A stretch of DNA of 64,000 nt from contig NZ_JAIQLH010000036.1 of assembly GCF_020037025.1 (NCBI RefSeq), positions 34,564 through 98,563 of the forward strand, in the 5' to 3' direction. This document shows, one piece after another, positions 18,502 through 27,911 of the stretch (its first letter is position 1; each line of letters begins with the position of its first letter). The position numbers and the translations under genes are program-made. This DNA is from Streptomyces huiliensis (GTDB lineage Bacteria; Actinomycetota; Actinomycetes; Streptomycetales; Streptomycetaceae). The notes beneath the pieces were generated by a model. The model made no database searches, was not told the origin of the DNA, and saw only the letters and a list, made by a program, of their open reading frames with translations.

Positions 18502-19665
18502 TCAGCCCGCCAGCCCCAGCTCCCGGGCGATCAGCATCCGCTGGACCTCGCTGGTGCCCTCGCCGATCTCCAGGATCTTGGCGTCGCGCCACATCCGGGC
18601 CACCGGGTACTCGTTCATGAAGCCGTAGCCGCCGTGGATCTGGGTGGCCTCGCGGGCGTTGTCCACCGCGATCTCCGAGGAGTAGAGCTTGGCCAGCGCC
18701 GCCTCCTTCTTGAACGGCTCGCCGTGGACCAGCCGGGAGGCCGCGTCCCGCCAGGCGAGGCGGGCGGTGTGGGCGCGCATCTCCATGTCGGCGATCTTGA
18801 ACTGGATGGCCTGGTTGTCGCCGATCGGCCGGCCGAACGCCCGCCGCGTCCGCGCGTACGTCAGCGACTCGTCGACGCAGCCCTGCGCCAGGCCGGTGGC
18901 CAGTGCGGAGATCGCGATCCGGCCCTCGTCGAGGATCCGCAGGAACTGGGCGTAGCCGCGGCCCTCCTCGCCCAGCAGGTTGGCGCGCGGCACCCGGACG
19001 TCGGAGAAGGACAGCTCGCGGGTGTCCGAGGCGTTCCAGCCGACCTTGGAGTAGGGGGCCGCGACGGTGAAGCCGGGGGTGCCCGACGGGACGATGATCG
19101 AGGAGATCAGCGGCTTGCCGTCCGGCGTGCGGCCGGTGACCGCGGTGACGGTGACCAGGGCGGTGATGTCGGTGCCCGAGTTGGTGATGAAGCACTTGGT
19201 GCCGTTGATGACCCACTCGTCCGTGGCCTCGTCCAGCCGGGCGGTGGTACGGGTGCCGCCCGCGTCCGAACCGCACTCCGGCTCGGTCAGGCCGAAGCCG
19301 CCCAGCGCCTCGCCGGCGCACAGCCGGGGCAGCCACTCTCGCTTCTGCTCCTCGGTGCCGAAGCGGAAGATCGGCATCGCGCCGAGGGAGACGCCGGCCT
19401 CCAAGGTGATCGCCACGGACGAGTCGACGCGGGCCAACTCCTCCAGGGCGATGCCCAGGGCGAGGTAGTCACCGCCCATCCCGCCGTACTCCTCGGGGAA
19501 GGGGAGGCCGAAGAGGCCCATGCGGCCCATGTCGCGGACGATCTCGTAGGGGAACTCGTGGCGCTCGTAGAAGTCGCCGATCTTCGGGGCGATCACGTCG
19601 TGGGCGAACTCCTCGACGGTGCGCCGGAGTTCCTTGTGCTCGGGGGTGAGGCGGTGGTCCAGCAT
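18502..19665 (-). CDS. acyl-CoA dehydrogenase, probable isovaleryl-CoA type
   Basis: 387 residues. FGLTEPECGSDAGGTRTTA binds FAD and substrate, HGGYGFMNEYPVARMWRDAK and EIGEGTSEVQRM are the C-terminal signatures. It starts three bases after the HMG-CoA lyase gene as last gene of the operon. With the carboxylase and HMG-CoA lyase genes this context fits the isovaleryl-CoA dehydrogenase step of leucine breakdown (liuA-like; acdH in S. coelicolor from memory). A broader branched-chain acyl-CoA specificity remains possible. Confidence 0.9.
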   Translation of the reverse strand: MLDHRLTPEHKELRRTVEEFAHDVIAPKIGDFYERHEFPYEIVRDMGRMGLFGLPFPEEYGGMGGDYLALGIALEELARVDSSVAITLEAGVSLGAMPIFRFGTEEQKREWLPRLCAGEALGGFGLTEPECGSDAGGTRTTARLDEATDEWVINGTKCFITNSGTDITALVTVTAVTGRTPDGKPLISSIIVPSGTPGFTVAAPYSKVGWNASDTRELSFSDVRVPRANLLGEEGRGYAQFLRILDEGRIAISALATGLAQGCVDESLTYARTRRAFGRPIGDNQAIQFKIADMEMRAHTARLAWRDAASRLVHGEPFKKEAALAKLYSSEIAVDNAREATQIHGGYGFMNEYPVARMWRDAKILEIGEGTSEVQRMLIARELGLAG

Positions 19666-19668
19666 GGC

Positions 19669-20610
19669 TCAGGACTCCTGGTGGGAGATGGCGCGGACGG
19701 TACGGGACGGGCTCGGCCGTCCCAGGTGGGCGGCCATCCACACGCTTGTGGCGGTGAGCCGGCCGAGGTCGACCCCGGTTTCGATGCCGAGGCCGTGGAG
19801 CATCCAGACGAGGTCTTCGGTGGCGAGGTTGCCGGTGGCGCTCTTCGCGTACGGGCAGCCGCCGAGGCCGCCCGCGGAGGCGTCGACGGTGGTCACGCCG
19901 TGGCGGAGGGCCGTGAGGGTGTTGGCCAGGGCCTGGCCGTAGGTGTCGTGGAAGTGCACGGCGAGGTGGTCGGTGGGGACGCCCGCCGCGTTGAACGCCG
20001 TGAGGAGGGCCGTGACCTGGCCCGGGGTGGCGACGCCGATCGTGTCGCCGAGGCTCAGCTCGTCGCAGCCCAGCTCGTACAGGCGGCGGCCGACGTCCGC
20101 GACGCGCTCGATCGGGACCGGGCCTTCCCAGGGGTCCCCGAAGCACATGGAGAGGTAGCCGCGGACCTTCGCGCCCTCGTCCTTCGCCCGGCGGACCACC
20201 GGCTCGAACATGGCGAGCGACGCGTCGACCGTGCGGTTGAGGTTGGCCTTGGCGAACGACTCGGTGGCGCTGGCGAAGACCGCGACCTCGCGTGCGCCCA
20301 GGGCGAGCGCGCGGTCGAGGCCGCGCTCGTTGGGGACGAGGACGGGGAGGCGGACGCCGATTCCGTCGACGAGGGGCAGGAGCTCCTCGGCGTCGGCCAA
20401 CTGCGGGACCCACTCGGGGCGGACGAAGCTCGTCGCCTCGATCGTGCGCAGGCCCGCGTCGGCGAGGCGGCGGATGAAGTCCGCCTTCACCTCGACCGGG
20501 ACGATCGCCTTCTCGTTCTGCAGCCCGTCGCGGGGGCCGACCTCGTGGATCCGGACGCGGTCCGGGAGGGCGGGGTCCCGTACGGGCATGGGCAGGCCGT
20601 CGGCCGTCAT
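19669..20610 (-). CDS. hydroxymethylglutaryl-CoA lyase
   Basis: 313 residues from the ATG at 20610, behind an AGGAGG site that lies inside the end of the upstream gene. [13 protein letters not shown] holds the metal-binding Asp and catalytic Arg. [12 protein letters not shown] supplies the metal-binding His pair, and [14 protein letters not shown] contains the catalytic Cys loop. It cleaves HMG-CoA to acetyl-CoA and acetoacetate, the last step of leucine catabolism. The start overlaps the preceding stop by four bases (ATGA), so translation is coupled. Confidence 0.95.
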   Translation of the reverse strand: MTADGLPMPVRDPALPDRVRIHEVGPRDGLQNEKAIVPVEVKADFIRRLADAGLRTIEATSFVRPEWVPQLADAEELLPLVDGIGVRLPVLVPNERGLDRALALGAREVAVFASATESFAKANLNRTVDASLAMFEPVVRRAKDEGAKVRGYLSMCFGDPWEGPVPIERVADVGRRLYELGCDELSLGDTIGVATPGQVTALLTAFNAAGVPTDHLAVHFHDTYGQALANTLTALRHGVTTVDASAGGLGGCPYAKSATGNLATEDLVWMLHGLGIETGVDLGRLTATSVWMAAHLGRPSPSRTVRAISHQES

Positions 20611-22874
20611 GCTTCCTCCTGGGCGGCGGGCTGGGCTGCGGGCTCCGCGGCGAGCTCCGTGGCGGGCTGGTCCGGGGTGACGACGGCCAGGACCTGGTCC
20701 ATGGCGACCGTGCTGCCGGGGGTGACGTCCAGTTCCGTGACCGTGCCGTCGTGGGGGGCGGCGATGACGCGCTCCATCTTCATCGCCTCCACGACGAGCA
20801 GGCTCTGGCCGGCGGTGACCGTGTCCCCGACGGCCGCCTTGACGACGGTGACCGTGCCCGGCATGGGCGCCGTGAGCGCTCCGGCGTGCGCGGCGGCGTT
20901 CGCGCCCCCGGCGGCTACGGGGTCGTGGTCGAGGACGTGCCAGGTGTCGCCGGCGTGCGCCAGCCACGCTCCGTCGGGGCTGGTGACGAAGGGGGTGGTG
21001 CGGCCGTCGAGGTCGAGGGTGAGGCGGTGGGGGCCGGTGCGGAGGAGGCGCGCGCGGCGGGGGGCGCGGTGAGGCGCGCCTGCGGCGGGCTGTTCCCCCA
21101 CCCCGCCCCTTCCCGAAACCGGGGGCAAGCCCCCGGGCCCCCCGACGCCCTTGCCCTGCTGCGCCGGGCCGCCCGCGGGCTGGCCGCCGGCCGCCGCTGC
21201 TCCGGCGGGAGCGCCTGCGGACCGCCCGCCGGCCGCCGTACCCGCGCCGGCCAAGCCGGCCCGCGCCTCCGCGCCCTCCGGCGCGTCCAGCAGCACCTCC
21301 GCCCCCGACGCCGTCGCCCGGACCCGGACCGTCACAGGATCCCGCCCCGGAACCCGCAGGTGGTGCGGTGTCCAGGCGGGCTCGCCGCCCAGGCGCCAGG
21401 CGTCGGGGACGGAGAAGGGGTCCGTCCAGTCGTCGGGAGCGGCGGCCGGGGCCAAGGCGTCGTGGCGCGCCAGGGCCGCCGTCGCGTACACCTCGTCCGG
21501 GACCGTGTCCGTCAGGAGCGACGGGCCGTCGCGGTCGACCAGGCCCGTGTCCAGGTCTCCCGAGACCACCGACGGGTGGGCGAGGAGGCGGCGGAGGAAG
21601 CCGGTGTTGGTCTCCAGGCCGAGGATGGTCGTGTCGGCGAGGGCGGCGCGCAGGCGGCGGAGGGCCGTGGCGCGGTCGGGGCCGTACGCGATGACCTTGG
21701 CGAGCATCGGGTCGTAGTCCGTGCCGACCTCCGTGCCGGGGAGCAGGCCGGAGTCGACGCGGACGCCGGGGCCCTCCGGTTCGTGGAGCGCGACGATCCT
21801 GCCGGCGGACGGGAGGAAGCCGCGGGCCGGGACCTCGGCGCAGATGCGGGCCTCGACGGCGTGGCCGGTGAGCGACACGTCGTCCTGGGCGAAGTCCAGA
21901 TGCTCGCCCGCCGCCACCCGGAGTTGCCATTCCACCAGGTCCAGGCCCGTGACCAGCTCCGTCACCGGGTGCTCGACCTGGAGGCGGGTGTTCATCTCCA
22001 TGAAGTAGTAGGCGGACGGGTCGCCGCCGGGGACGATGAACTCGACCGTGCCCGCGCCCGTGTAGCCGCACGACCTGGCCGCCTGGACGGCCGCGGCGCC
22101 CATCGCCGCGCGGGTGGCCTCGTCCAGCAGGACGCTCGGCGCCTCCTCGATGATCTTCTGGTGGCGGCGCTGGAGCGAGCACTCGCGCTCGCCGAGGTGG
22201 ACGACGTTGCCGTGGCCGTCCGCGAGGACCTGGATCTCGATGTGCCGGGGGCGGTCGATCCACCGCTCCACCAGCAGCGTGTCGTCGCCGAAGGAGCCGC
22301 GCGCCTCGCGCCGGGCCGCCGCGATCTCCTCGGCGAGCAGCGCCTCGTCGCGGACCAGCCGCATGCCCTTGCCACCGCCCCCGGCGGATGGCTTCAGGAG
22401 GACCGGCATGCCGATCTCCCGTGCCGCGTCGGTCAGTTCGGCGTCGGTCAGGCCGCTGCCCGTCGAGCCCGGCACGACCGGGACGCCCGCCGCGCGGACC
22501 GTCTCCTTGGCGCGGATCTTGTCGCCCATGAGGTCGATCGCGTCGGCCGGCGGGCCGATGAAGACCAGCCCGGCGTCCGCGCAGGCGCGGGCGAAGGCCG
22601 CGTTCTCGGCGAGGAAGCCGTAGCCGGGGTGGACGGCCCGCGCGCCGGACCGCTCGGCGGCGGCCAGCAGCCGTTCGACGGACAGGTAGCTCTCCGCGGC
22701 GGAGGCGGGGCCGAGGCGGACGGCCGTGTCGGCCTCGCGGACGTGCCGGGCGTCGGCGTCCGCGTCGCTGTAGACGGCGACCGAGCGGATGCCCAGCTCC
22801 CGCAGGGTGCGGATGACGCGGACGGCGATCTCGCCTCGGTTGGCGACCAGGACACTCTCGAACATCGTCGACAT
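20607..22874 (-). CDS. acyl-CoA carboxylase alpha subunit (biotin carboxylase plus BCCP), methylcrotonyl-CoA type
   Basis: 755 residues from the ATG at 22874, with GAGAGGAG upstream. The biotin carboxylase domain spans about 1-450 ([44 protein letters not shown]). The C-terminal BCCP carries EAMKMER, with the biotinylated Lys at about residue 695. Between them, an Ala/Gly/Pro-rich linker around residues 555-605 includes a translated copy of a GC-rich dispersed repeat (bases 21091-21150). Operon context with carboxyltransferase and HMG-CoA lyase points to 3-methylcrotonyl-CoA carboxylase, but acetyl- or propionyl-CoA use is not excluded. Confidence 0.92.
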   Translation of the reverse strand: MSTMFESVLVANRGEIAVRVIRTLRELGIRSVAVYSDADADARHVREADTAVRLGPASAAESYLSVERLLAAAERSGARAVHPGYGFLAENAAFARACADAGLVFIGPPADAIDLMGDKIRAKETVRAAGVPVVPGSTGSGLTDAELTDAAREIGMPVLLKPSAGGGGKGMRLVRDEALLAEEIAAARREARGSFGDDTLLVERWIDRPRHIEIQVLADGHGNVVHLGERECSLQRRHQKIIEEAPSVLLDEATRAAMGAAAVQAARSCGYTGAGTVEFIVPGGDPSAYYFMEMNTRLQVEHPVTELVTGLDLVEWQLRVAAGEHLDFAQDDVSLTGHAVEARICAEVPARGFLPSAGRIVALHEPEGPGVRVDSGLLPGTEVGTDYDPMLAKVIAYGPDRATALRRLRAALADTTILGLETNTGFLRRLLAHPSVVSGDLDTGLVDRDGPSLLTDTVPDEVYATAALARHDALAPAAAPDDWTDPFSVPDAWRLGGEPAWTPHHLRVPGRDPVTVRVRATASGAEVLLDAPEGAEARAGLAGAGTAAGGRSAGAPAGAAAAGGQPAGGPAQQGKGVGGPGGLPPVSGRGGVGEQPAAGAPHRAPRRARLLRTGPHRLTLDLDGRTTPFVTSPDGAWLAHAGDTWHVLDHDPVAAGGANAAAHAGALTAPMPGTVTVVKAAVGDTVTAGQSLLVVEAMKMERVIAAPHDGTVTELDVTPGSTVAMDQVLAVVTPDQPATELAAEPAAQPAAQEEA
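21091..21150. repeat. GC-rich repeat element inside the carboxylase coding sequence
   Basis: CCCCGCCCCTTCCCGAAACC followed by GGGGGCAAGCCCCC and further C/G runs resembles the intergenic repeat family seen elsewhere in the window. It lies in frame in the linker before the BCCP domain and adds about 20 Gly/Pro-rich residues without a stop. Confidence 0.6.
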
Positions 22875-22888
22875 CGTCACGTCTCCTC

Positions 22889-24520
22889 TCACATCCGGAA
22901 GACGCCGTAGCCGGGCGCGTTCGGGTCGCGTTCGGGCAGGGGCGCGTTGGCGCAGGCGGTGAGGGCGAGGCCGAGGACCCGGCGGGTCTCCAGCGGGTCG
23001 ATGACGCCGTCGTCCCACAGCCGGGCGGTCGCGTAGTAGGCGTTGCCCTGGGTCTCGTACTGCTCGCGGACGGGCGCCTTGAACGCCTCCTCGTCGTCCG
23101 CGCTCCACTCCTCGCCGCGCGCCTCCAGCTGGTCGCGCTTGACGGTGGCGAGGACGGAGGCGGCCTGTTCGCCGCCCATCACGGAGATCTTGGCGTTGGG
23201 CCACATCCACAGGAAGCGGGGCGAGTAGGCCCGGCCGCACATCGAGTAGTTGCCAGCGCCGTACGAGCCGCCGATGACCACCGTCAGCTTGGGGACGCGG
23301 GCGCAGGCCACCGCCGTCACCATCTTGGCGCCGTGTTTGGCGATGCCGCCGGCCTCGTACTGCCGGCCGACCATGAAGCCGGAGATGTTCTGGAGGAAGA
23401 CGAGCGGGATGCCGCGCTGGTCGCAGAGCTCGATGAAGTGGGCGCCCTTCTGGGCGGATTCGGCGAAGAGGATGCCGTTGTTGGCGATGACGCCGACCGG
23501 GTGGCCGTGGATCCGGGCGAAGCCGGTCACCAGCGTCTGCCCGAACTCGGCCTTGAACTCGGCGAACCGGGAGCCGTCCACCACCCGCGCGATGACCTCG
23601 CGGACGTCATAGGGGGTGCGGGAGTCGACGGGGACGGCGCCGTAGAGGCCGGCCGGATCGACCTTGGGCTCCTCGACGGGCTCCACCCGCCAGGGGAGCG
23701 GCCCGCGGTCACCGAGCGTCGAGACGATCGTGCGGACGATCCGCAGCGCGTGCGCGTCGTCCTCCGCGAGGTGGTCGGTGACGCCGGAGACCTTGGAGTG
23801 CACCTCGCCGCCGCCCAGCTCCTCGGCGGTGACGACCTCGCCGGTGGCCGCCTTCACCAGCGGCGGGCCGCCGAGGAAGATCGTGCCCTGGTTGCGGACG
23901 ATCACGGCCTCGTCGCTCATCGCGGGGACGTACGCGCCGCCGGCCGTGCAGGAGCCCAGGACGGCGGCGATCTGCGGGATGCCGGCGCCGGACATCCGGG
24001 CCTGGTTGTAGAAGATCCGGCCGAAGTGCTCGCGGTCCGGGAAGACCTCGTCCTGCATCGGCAGGAAGGCACCGCCGGAGTCGACCAGGTAGAGACAGGG
24101 GAGCCGGTTCTCCAGGGCGATCTCCTGCGCCCTGAGGTGCTTCTTGACGGTCATCGGGTAGTACGTGCCGCCCTTGACCGTCGCGTCATTGGCGACGATC
24201 ACCGTCTCGCGGCCCGAGACCCGGCCGATGCCCGCGATCACCCCGGCGGCGGGGGCGGCCCCGCCGTACAGGCCGTCGGCGGCCAGCGGGGCCAGTTCGA
24301 GGAAGGGCGAGCCGGGGTCCAGCAGGGCGTCCACCCGGTCCCGGGGGAGCAGCTTGCCCCGCGCGGTGTGCCGGGCGCGGGCGCGCTCGCCGCCGCCCAG
24401 CCGGGCCGCCTCCAGCTTCTCGCGCAGCCGTGCGACGAGCTCGCGGTGCGCGGCCTCGTTGCCGCGCCAGCTTTCGGACGTCGGATCCGCGGCGCTGACC
24501 AGCGCCGGTGCCTGCTGCAT
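22889..24520 (-). CDS. acyl-CoA carboxylase beta subunit (carboxyltransferase), methylcrotonyl-CoA type
   Basis: 543 residues from the ATG at 24520, behind GGGAG; an upstream in-frame start at 24550 would add ten residues. The carboxyltransferase oxyanion segments [16 protein letters not shown] and [16 protein letters not shown] are intact, and [13 protein letters not shown] matches methylcrotonyl-type subunits. It transfers carboxyl groups from biotin to the acyl-CoA. It is the first gene of the operon, 14 bases ahead of the biotin carboxylase gene, and divergent from a TetR regulator. Confidence 0.93.
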   Translation of the reverse strand: MQQAPALVSAADPTSESWRGNEAAHRELVARLREKLEAARLGGGERARARHTARGKLLPRDRVDALLDPGSPFLELAPLAADGLYGGAAPAAGVIAGIGRVSGRETVIVANDATVKGGTYYPMTVKKHLRAQEIALENRLPCLYLVDSGGAFLPMQDEVFPDREHFGRIFYNQARMSGAGIPQIAAVLGSCTAGGAYVPAMSDEAVIVRNQGTIFLGGPPLVKAATGEVVTAEELGGGEVHSKVSGVTDHLAEDDAHALRIVRTIVSTLGDRGPLPWRVEPVEEPKVDPAGLYGAVPVDSRTPYDVREVIARVVDGSRFAEFKAEFGQTLVTGFARIHGHPVGVIANNGILFAESAQKGAHFIELCDQRGIPLVFLQNISGFMVGRQYEAGGIAKHGAKMVTAVACARVPKLTVVIGGSYGAGNYSMCGRAYSPRFLWMWPNAKISVMGGEQAASVLATVKRDQLEARGEEWSADDEEAFKAPVREQYETQGNAYYATARLWDDGVIDPLETRRVLGLALTACANAPLPERDPNAPGYGVFRM

Positions 24521-24599
24521 GGACTCGAAGCTCCCTTGCTTCCGTGCCACGTGCGGTGAGTAACCGTTGCGTTGTACAGCCGTTGGTACAGCCGTTGCG

Positions 24600-24644
24600 G
24601 TTAATGAGCGTTAACAGATCCTCTTCAGGTTAACGGCCGCTAAC
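24600..24644. promoter_or_regulatory. two candidate operator palindromes between carboxylase operon and TetR gene
   Basis: GTTAATGAGCGTTAAC (24600-24615) and GTTAACGGCCGCTAAC (24629-24644) share GTTA and TAAC ends and are spaced 29 bp centre to centre. The GTG of the TetR gene lies 22 bases beyond. Upstream, GTACAGCCGTTG occurs twice in tandem at about 24574-24597. A TetR-family dimer binding these would control both directions. Confidence 0.6.
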
Positions 24645-24666
24645 GGCGCTGTCTACAATTTGTTCG

Positions 24667-25323
24667 GTGACCCCTGTGAACCCCGCCCCCACCGATGCGA
24701 GCCCCGCCCGCACCGCTCCCTCCGTCCCCGCCCCCACGCGCCGCGAGCAGATCCTCCGCGAGGCCGCGCGCCTCTTCGCCGAGCGCGGTTTCCACGGCGT
24801 CGGGGTGGACGAGATAGGGGCCGCGGTCGGCATCAGCGGCCCGGGGCTCTACCGCCACTTCGCGGGCAAGGACGCGATGCTCGCCGAGCTGCTGGTCGGC
24901 ATCAGCGGCCGGCTCCTGGCGAGCGGCCGGGAGCGGCGGGCCGCGGCCGAGGCGGCGGACGCCGGTCCGGCCGCCGTCCTGGGCTCGCTCATCGACGGGC
25001 ACATCGACTTCGCCCTGGACGACCGGGCGCTGATCATCCTGCACGACCGGGAGCTCGGCCAGCTCCGCGAGGCCGACCGCAAGCAGGTCCGCTCGCTCCA
25101 GCGGCAATACGTCGAGCTGTGGGTGGACGTGGTGCGCGCGCTGCACTGCGGGGTCGCCGAGGACGACGCGCGGGCCGCCGTGCACGCGGTGTTCGGCCTG
25201 CTCAACTCCACCCCGCACCTCGGCCGCGTCGGCGGGCTGCCCGGCCGCGACGCCACCGCGGCGCTGCTCCGCCGGCTGGCGCACGGCGCCCTCGCGGCCC
25301 TCACCGGCCCCGCCCGCCACTGA
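24667..25323 (+). CDS. TetR-family transcriptional regulator
   Basis: 218 residues from a GTG at 24667; a GTG at 24676 is an alternative. After a Thr/Pro/Ala-rich lead, the TetR HTH lies at about residues 27-75 (REQILREAARLFAERGFHGV, then DEIGAAVGISGPGLYRHFAGKD). The C-terminal ligand domain is typical in length. It is divergent from the carboxylase operon and upstream of an acyl-CoA dehydrogenase gene in its own direction. It is probably a local repressor of branched-chain acyl-CoA catabolism responding to an acyl-CoA; this is inference from position. Confidence 0.9.
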   Translation: MTPVNPAPTDASPARTAPSVPAPTRREQILREAARLFAERGFHGVGVDEIGAAVGISGPGLYRHFAGKDAMLAELLVGISGRLLASGRERRAAAEAADAGPAAVLGSLIDGHIDFALDDRALIILHDRELGQLREADRKQVRSLQRQYVELWVDVVRALHCGVAEDDARAAVHAVFGLLNSTPHLGRVGGLPGRDATAALLRRLAHGALAALTGPARH

Positions 25324-25386
25324 CGTTCCGGACGCGCCCAACCCCGGCGGGATCTGGACAGTCCCGGAGACCGCCGGGTAGCTTTC

Positions 25387-25404
25387 GCTGAGCAAGCGCT
25401 CAGC
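25387..25404. promoter_or_regulatory. inverted repeat upstream of acyl-CoA dehydrogenase
   Basis: GCTGAGC-AAGC-GCTCAGC is a perfect 7-base inverted repeat, 43 bases before the GTG of the acyl-CoA dehydrogenase gene. It looks like an operator for a dimeric regulator. It differs from the two palindromes at 24600-24644. Confidence 0.5.
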
Positions 25405-25446
25405 CGACCGCGGGCCGGCGGAACCGGCCCCGCCGAGGGGGTAGTT

Positions 25447-26604
25447 GTGCGTCGGACGGTGTTCAACGAGGACCATGAGGCGTTCCGGGAGACCATCCGC
25501 GCCTTCGTCGCCGCGGAGGTCGTCCCCTGTTACGACGAGTGGCGCGAGGCCGGGCAGGCGCCGCGCGACTTCTACAAGAAGCTCGGCGAACTCGGCGTCT
25601 TCGGCATCGAGGTCCCTGAGGAGTACGGCGGCGCCGGCGAGACCAGCTTCAAGTACCAGGCCGTCATCACCGAGGAGTGCGCCCGCGCGGCCGTCAGTTT
25701 CGGCGGCAGCAGCGTGCACACCGCGCTCGTCCTGCCGTACCTCCTGAAGTACGCCACCGAGGAGCAGAAGCGGCGCTGGCTGCCGCCGTTCGTCAGCGGC
25801 GACATGATGACCGCCATCGCCATGACCGAGCCCGGCACCGGCTCCGACCTGGCCGGCATGAAGACCACCGCCAAGCTCTCCGCGGACGGCACCCACTACG
25901 TCCTCAACGGCGCCAAGACCTTCATCACCGGCGGTGTGCTCGCCGACCGCGTGATCGTCTGCGCCCGCACCGCCCCGCCCACCCCCGAGGACCGGCGCGG
26001 CGGGATCACGCTCCTCTTCGTCGACGCCCGCTCCGAGGGCTACGCGGTCGGCCGCAAGCTGGAGAAGCTCGGCCTGAAGACCTCCGACACCGCCGAACTC
26101 TCCTTCACCGACGTCAAGGTGCCCGTCGGCGACCGGCTCGGCGAGGAGGGCAAGGCCTTCTCCTACCTCGCGCACAACCTCCCGCAGGAGCGGCTGGGCA
26201 TCGCCTTCTCGGCGTACGCGCAGTCCGCCGCCGCCGTGGAGTTCGCGCGGAAGTACGTGGCCGAGCGCACGGTCTTCGGGCAGCCGGTGGCCTCGTTCCA
26301 GAACACCAAGTTCGTCCTCGCCGACTGCAAGGCCGAGGTCGACGCCATGCAGGCCGTCGTGGACCGGGCGCTGGACGCGCACGACGCGCGCGAGCTGAGC
26401 GCCGCCGACGCCGCGTCCGCCAAGCTCTTCACCACCGAGCGCGCCGCCGTGGTCATCGACAAGTGCCTCCAGCTGCACGGCGGTTACGGCTACATGATGG
26501 AGTACCCCATCGCCCGGCTGTACGCCGACACCCGCGTCAGCCGGATCTACGGCGGCACCAGCGAGGTCATGCGCTCCATCGTCGCCAAGTCGATGGGCCT
26601 CTGA
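25447..26604 (+). CDS. acyl-CoA dehydrogenase
   Basis: 385 residues with a GTG start after GAGGGGG. It shows the whole acyl-CoA dehydrogenase fold: AMTEPGTGSDLAGMKTTAK (FAD/substrate), FARKYVAERTVFGQPVASFQ, QLHGGYGYMMEYPIARLY, and RIYGGTSEVMRSIVAKS at the end. The chain-length preference cannot be read from the sequence; the related S. coelicolor gene beside the same TetR gene is annotated generally. A thioesterase follows 29 bases downstream, so the pair may work together on acyl-CoA pools. Confidence 0.93.
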   Translation: MRRTVFNEDHEAFRETIRAFVAAEVVPCYDEWREAGQAPRDFYKKLGELGVFGIEVPEEYGGAGETSFKYQAVITEECARAAVSFGGSSVHTALVLPYLLKYATEEQKRRWLPPFVSGDMMTAIAMTEPGTGSDLAGMKTTAKLSADGTHYVLNGAKTFITGGVLADRVIVCARTAPPTPEDRRGGITLLFVDARSEGYAVGRKLEKLGLKTSDTAELSFTDVKVPVGDRLGEEGKAFSYLAHNLPQERLGIAFSAYAQSAAAVEFARKYVAERTVFGQPVASFQNTKFVLADCKAEVDAMQAVVDRALDAHDARELSAADAASAKLFTTERAAVVIDKCLQLHGGYGYMMEYPIARLYADTRVSRIYGGTSEVMRSIVAKSMGL

Positions 26605-26633
26605 GCACCTTCGGAAACGGAACGGCACCGCAC

Positions 26634-27524
26634 GTGAACGAACCCCCGGCCCCGCTGCAGGACCTCCTGGACCTCCTCGACCTCGAACGGATCGAGGAGG
26701 ACATCTTCCGCGGCACCAGCCGGCCCGCCCTCATCCCCCGCGTCTTCGGCGGCCAGGTCGCCGCCCAGGCGCTGGTCGCGGCCGGCCGGACGGTCCCGGA
26801 CGACCGGTTCCCGCACTCCCTGCACGCCTACTTCCTGCGGGCGGGCGACCCCGGCGCGCCCATCGTCTACACGGTGGACCGCATCCGCGACGGCCGCTCC
26901 TTCACCACCCGCCGTGTCGTCGCCGTCCAGCGCGGCCGGCCGATCTTCCACCTCTCGGCCTCCTTCCAGCTTTACGAGGAGGGGCTGGAGCACCAGGAGC
27001 CGGCCCCGCCCGCGCCCGACCCGCTCACCCTGCCGACCGCCGCCGAGCTGCTGCCCCGGTACGCCGACCGGTTCGCGGGCCCGGACGTCGTCGAACGGCT
27101 GCTGGAGGCCCGGGCCGCGGTCGACCTGCGGTACGTCGGCGACCCGCCGTTCGCCCGCTACGGGGAGCCGCGCGAACCCCGGTCGCAGGTGTGGTTCCGC
27201 ACCAACGGCAAGCTCGCCGACGACCCGCTGCTCCACGTCTGCCTGGCCACCTACGTCTCCGACATGACGCTGCTCGACTCCGTCCTGCTCGCCCACGGGC
27301 GCGGCGGCTGGGTGGTCGGCGACGTCGTCGGCGCCAGCCTGGACCACGCGATGTGGTTCCACCGGCCGTTCCGCGCGGACGAGTGGCTGCTCTACGACCA
27401 GGAGAGCCCCACCTCCCAGGGCGGCCGGGGGCTGGCCCGCGGCCGGATCTTCACGGAGGGCGGGGAGTTGGCGGTGTCGGTGATTCAGGAGGGGCTGGTG
27501 CGGACGCCGCGTGCGCTCGGCTGA
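26634..27524 (+). CDS. tesB: acyl-CoA thioesterase II (TesB-like)
   Basis: 296 residues from a GTG at 26634. The double hot-dog fold of TesB is indicated by RVFGGQVAAQALVAAGRTV and SLHAYFLRAGDPGAPIVYTV in the first half. SLDHAMWFHRPFRADEWLLYDQESP lies in the second half (full segment at about residues 239-263). The Asp, Thr/Ser and Gln active-site pattern is consistent. It hydrolyses medium to long acyl-CoAs. The start codon choice is moderately secure, as the ribosome site is weak. Confidence 0.92.
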   Translation: MNEPPAPLQDLLDLLDLERIEEDIFRGTSRPALIPRVFGGQVAAQALVAAGRTVPDDRFPHSLHAYFLRAGDPGAPIVYTVDRIRDGRSFTTRRVVAVQRGRPIFHLSASFQLYEEGLEHQEPAPPAPDPLTLPTAAELLPRYADRFAGPDVVERLLEARAAVDLRYVGDPPFARYGEPREPRSQVWFRTNGKLADDPLLHVCLATYVSDMTLLDSVLLAHGRGGWVVGDVVGASLDHAMWFHRPFRADEWLLYDQESPTSQGGRGLARGRIFTEGGELAVSVIQEGLVRTPRALG

Positions 27525-27578
27525 AGGGTCGTCAGTGCCGCCCGGTAGGCTCTTCCGCCGGAAGAGGGGGAGAGACCT

Positions 27579-27794
27579 GTGCGCAACGTCCTGTTGATGG
27601 CCGCGGGGGCCGTCGTCATCGTCCTGACGATCCTGCTGATGTTCTTCTGGCACCAGTGGCTCCTGGACCTCGCCGGCAACCCCCGGTTCGCCGCCGGCCT
27701 CGCCGGACGCGCCGCCGAGGCGGGGGCGCTGTACGGCGGGACGTGGCTGTGCGTCCGCGGCTGGAACGGGCGGAACGGGCGCCGGGCGGCCTGA
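27579..27794 (+). CDS. small membrane protein
   Basis: 71 residues with a GTG start, eight bases after GGGAGAG. The first 30 residues form one hydrophobic helix (LLMAAGAVVIVLTILLMFFW). The rest is amphipathic with a basic tail NGRNGRRAA. No named family. It follows the thioesterase by 54 bases and ends directly at the dispersed repeat. Confidence 0.6.
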   Translation: MRNVLLMAAGAVVIVLTILLMFFWHQWLLDLAGNPRFAAGLAGRAAEAGALYGGTWLCVRGWNGRNGRRAA

Positions 27795-27910
27795 CTATCC
27801 AGCCCGTTGGGGGTGCCCCCTCTGGGGGAGTTTGAGGACGAGCGGCGAAGCCGCGACAGGGGGTCTGGGGCGCAGCCCCAGGAAGCGGCGAAGGGGTGGG
27901 ACCGGGGCAG
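27795..27910 (-). repeat. dispersed GC-rich intergenic repeat, copy 2 (inverse orientation)
   Basis: It reads AGCCCGTTGGGGGTGCCCCC, then TTTGAGGACGAGCGGCG and CTGGGGCGCAGCCCCAG. It is the reverse complement of copy 1 over most of its length, with an extra GGGGTGCCCCCTCTGGGG hairpin module at one end. It sits between convergent genes and probably terminates both. Confidence 0.75.
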
Positions 27911-27911
27911 C

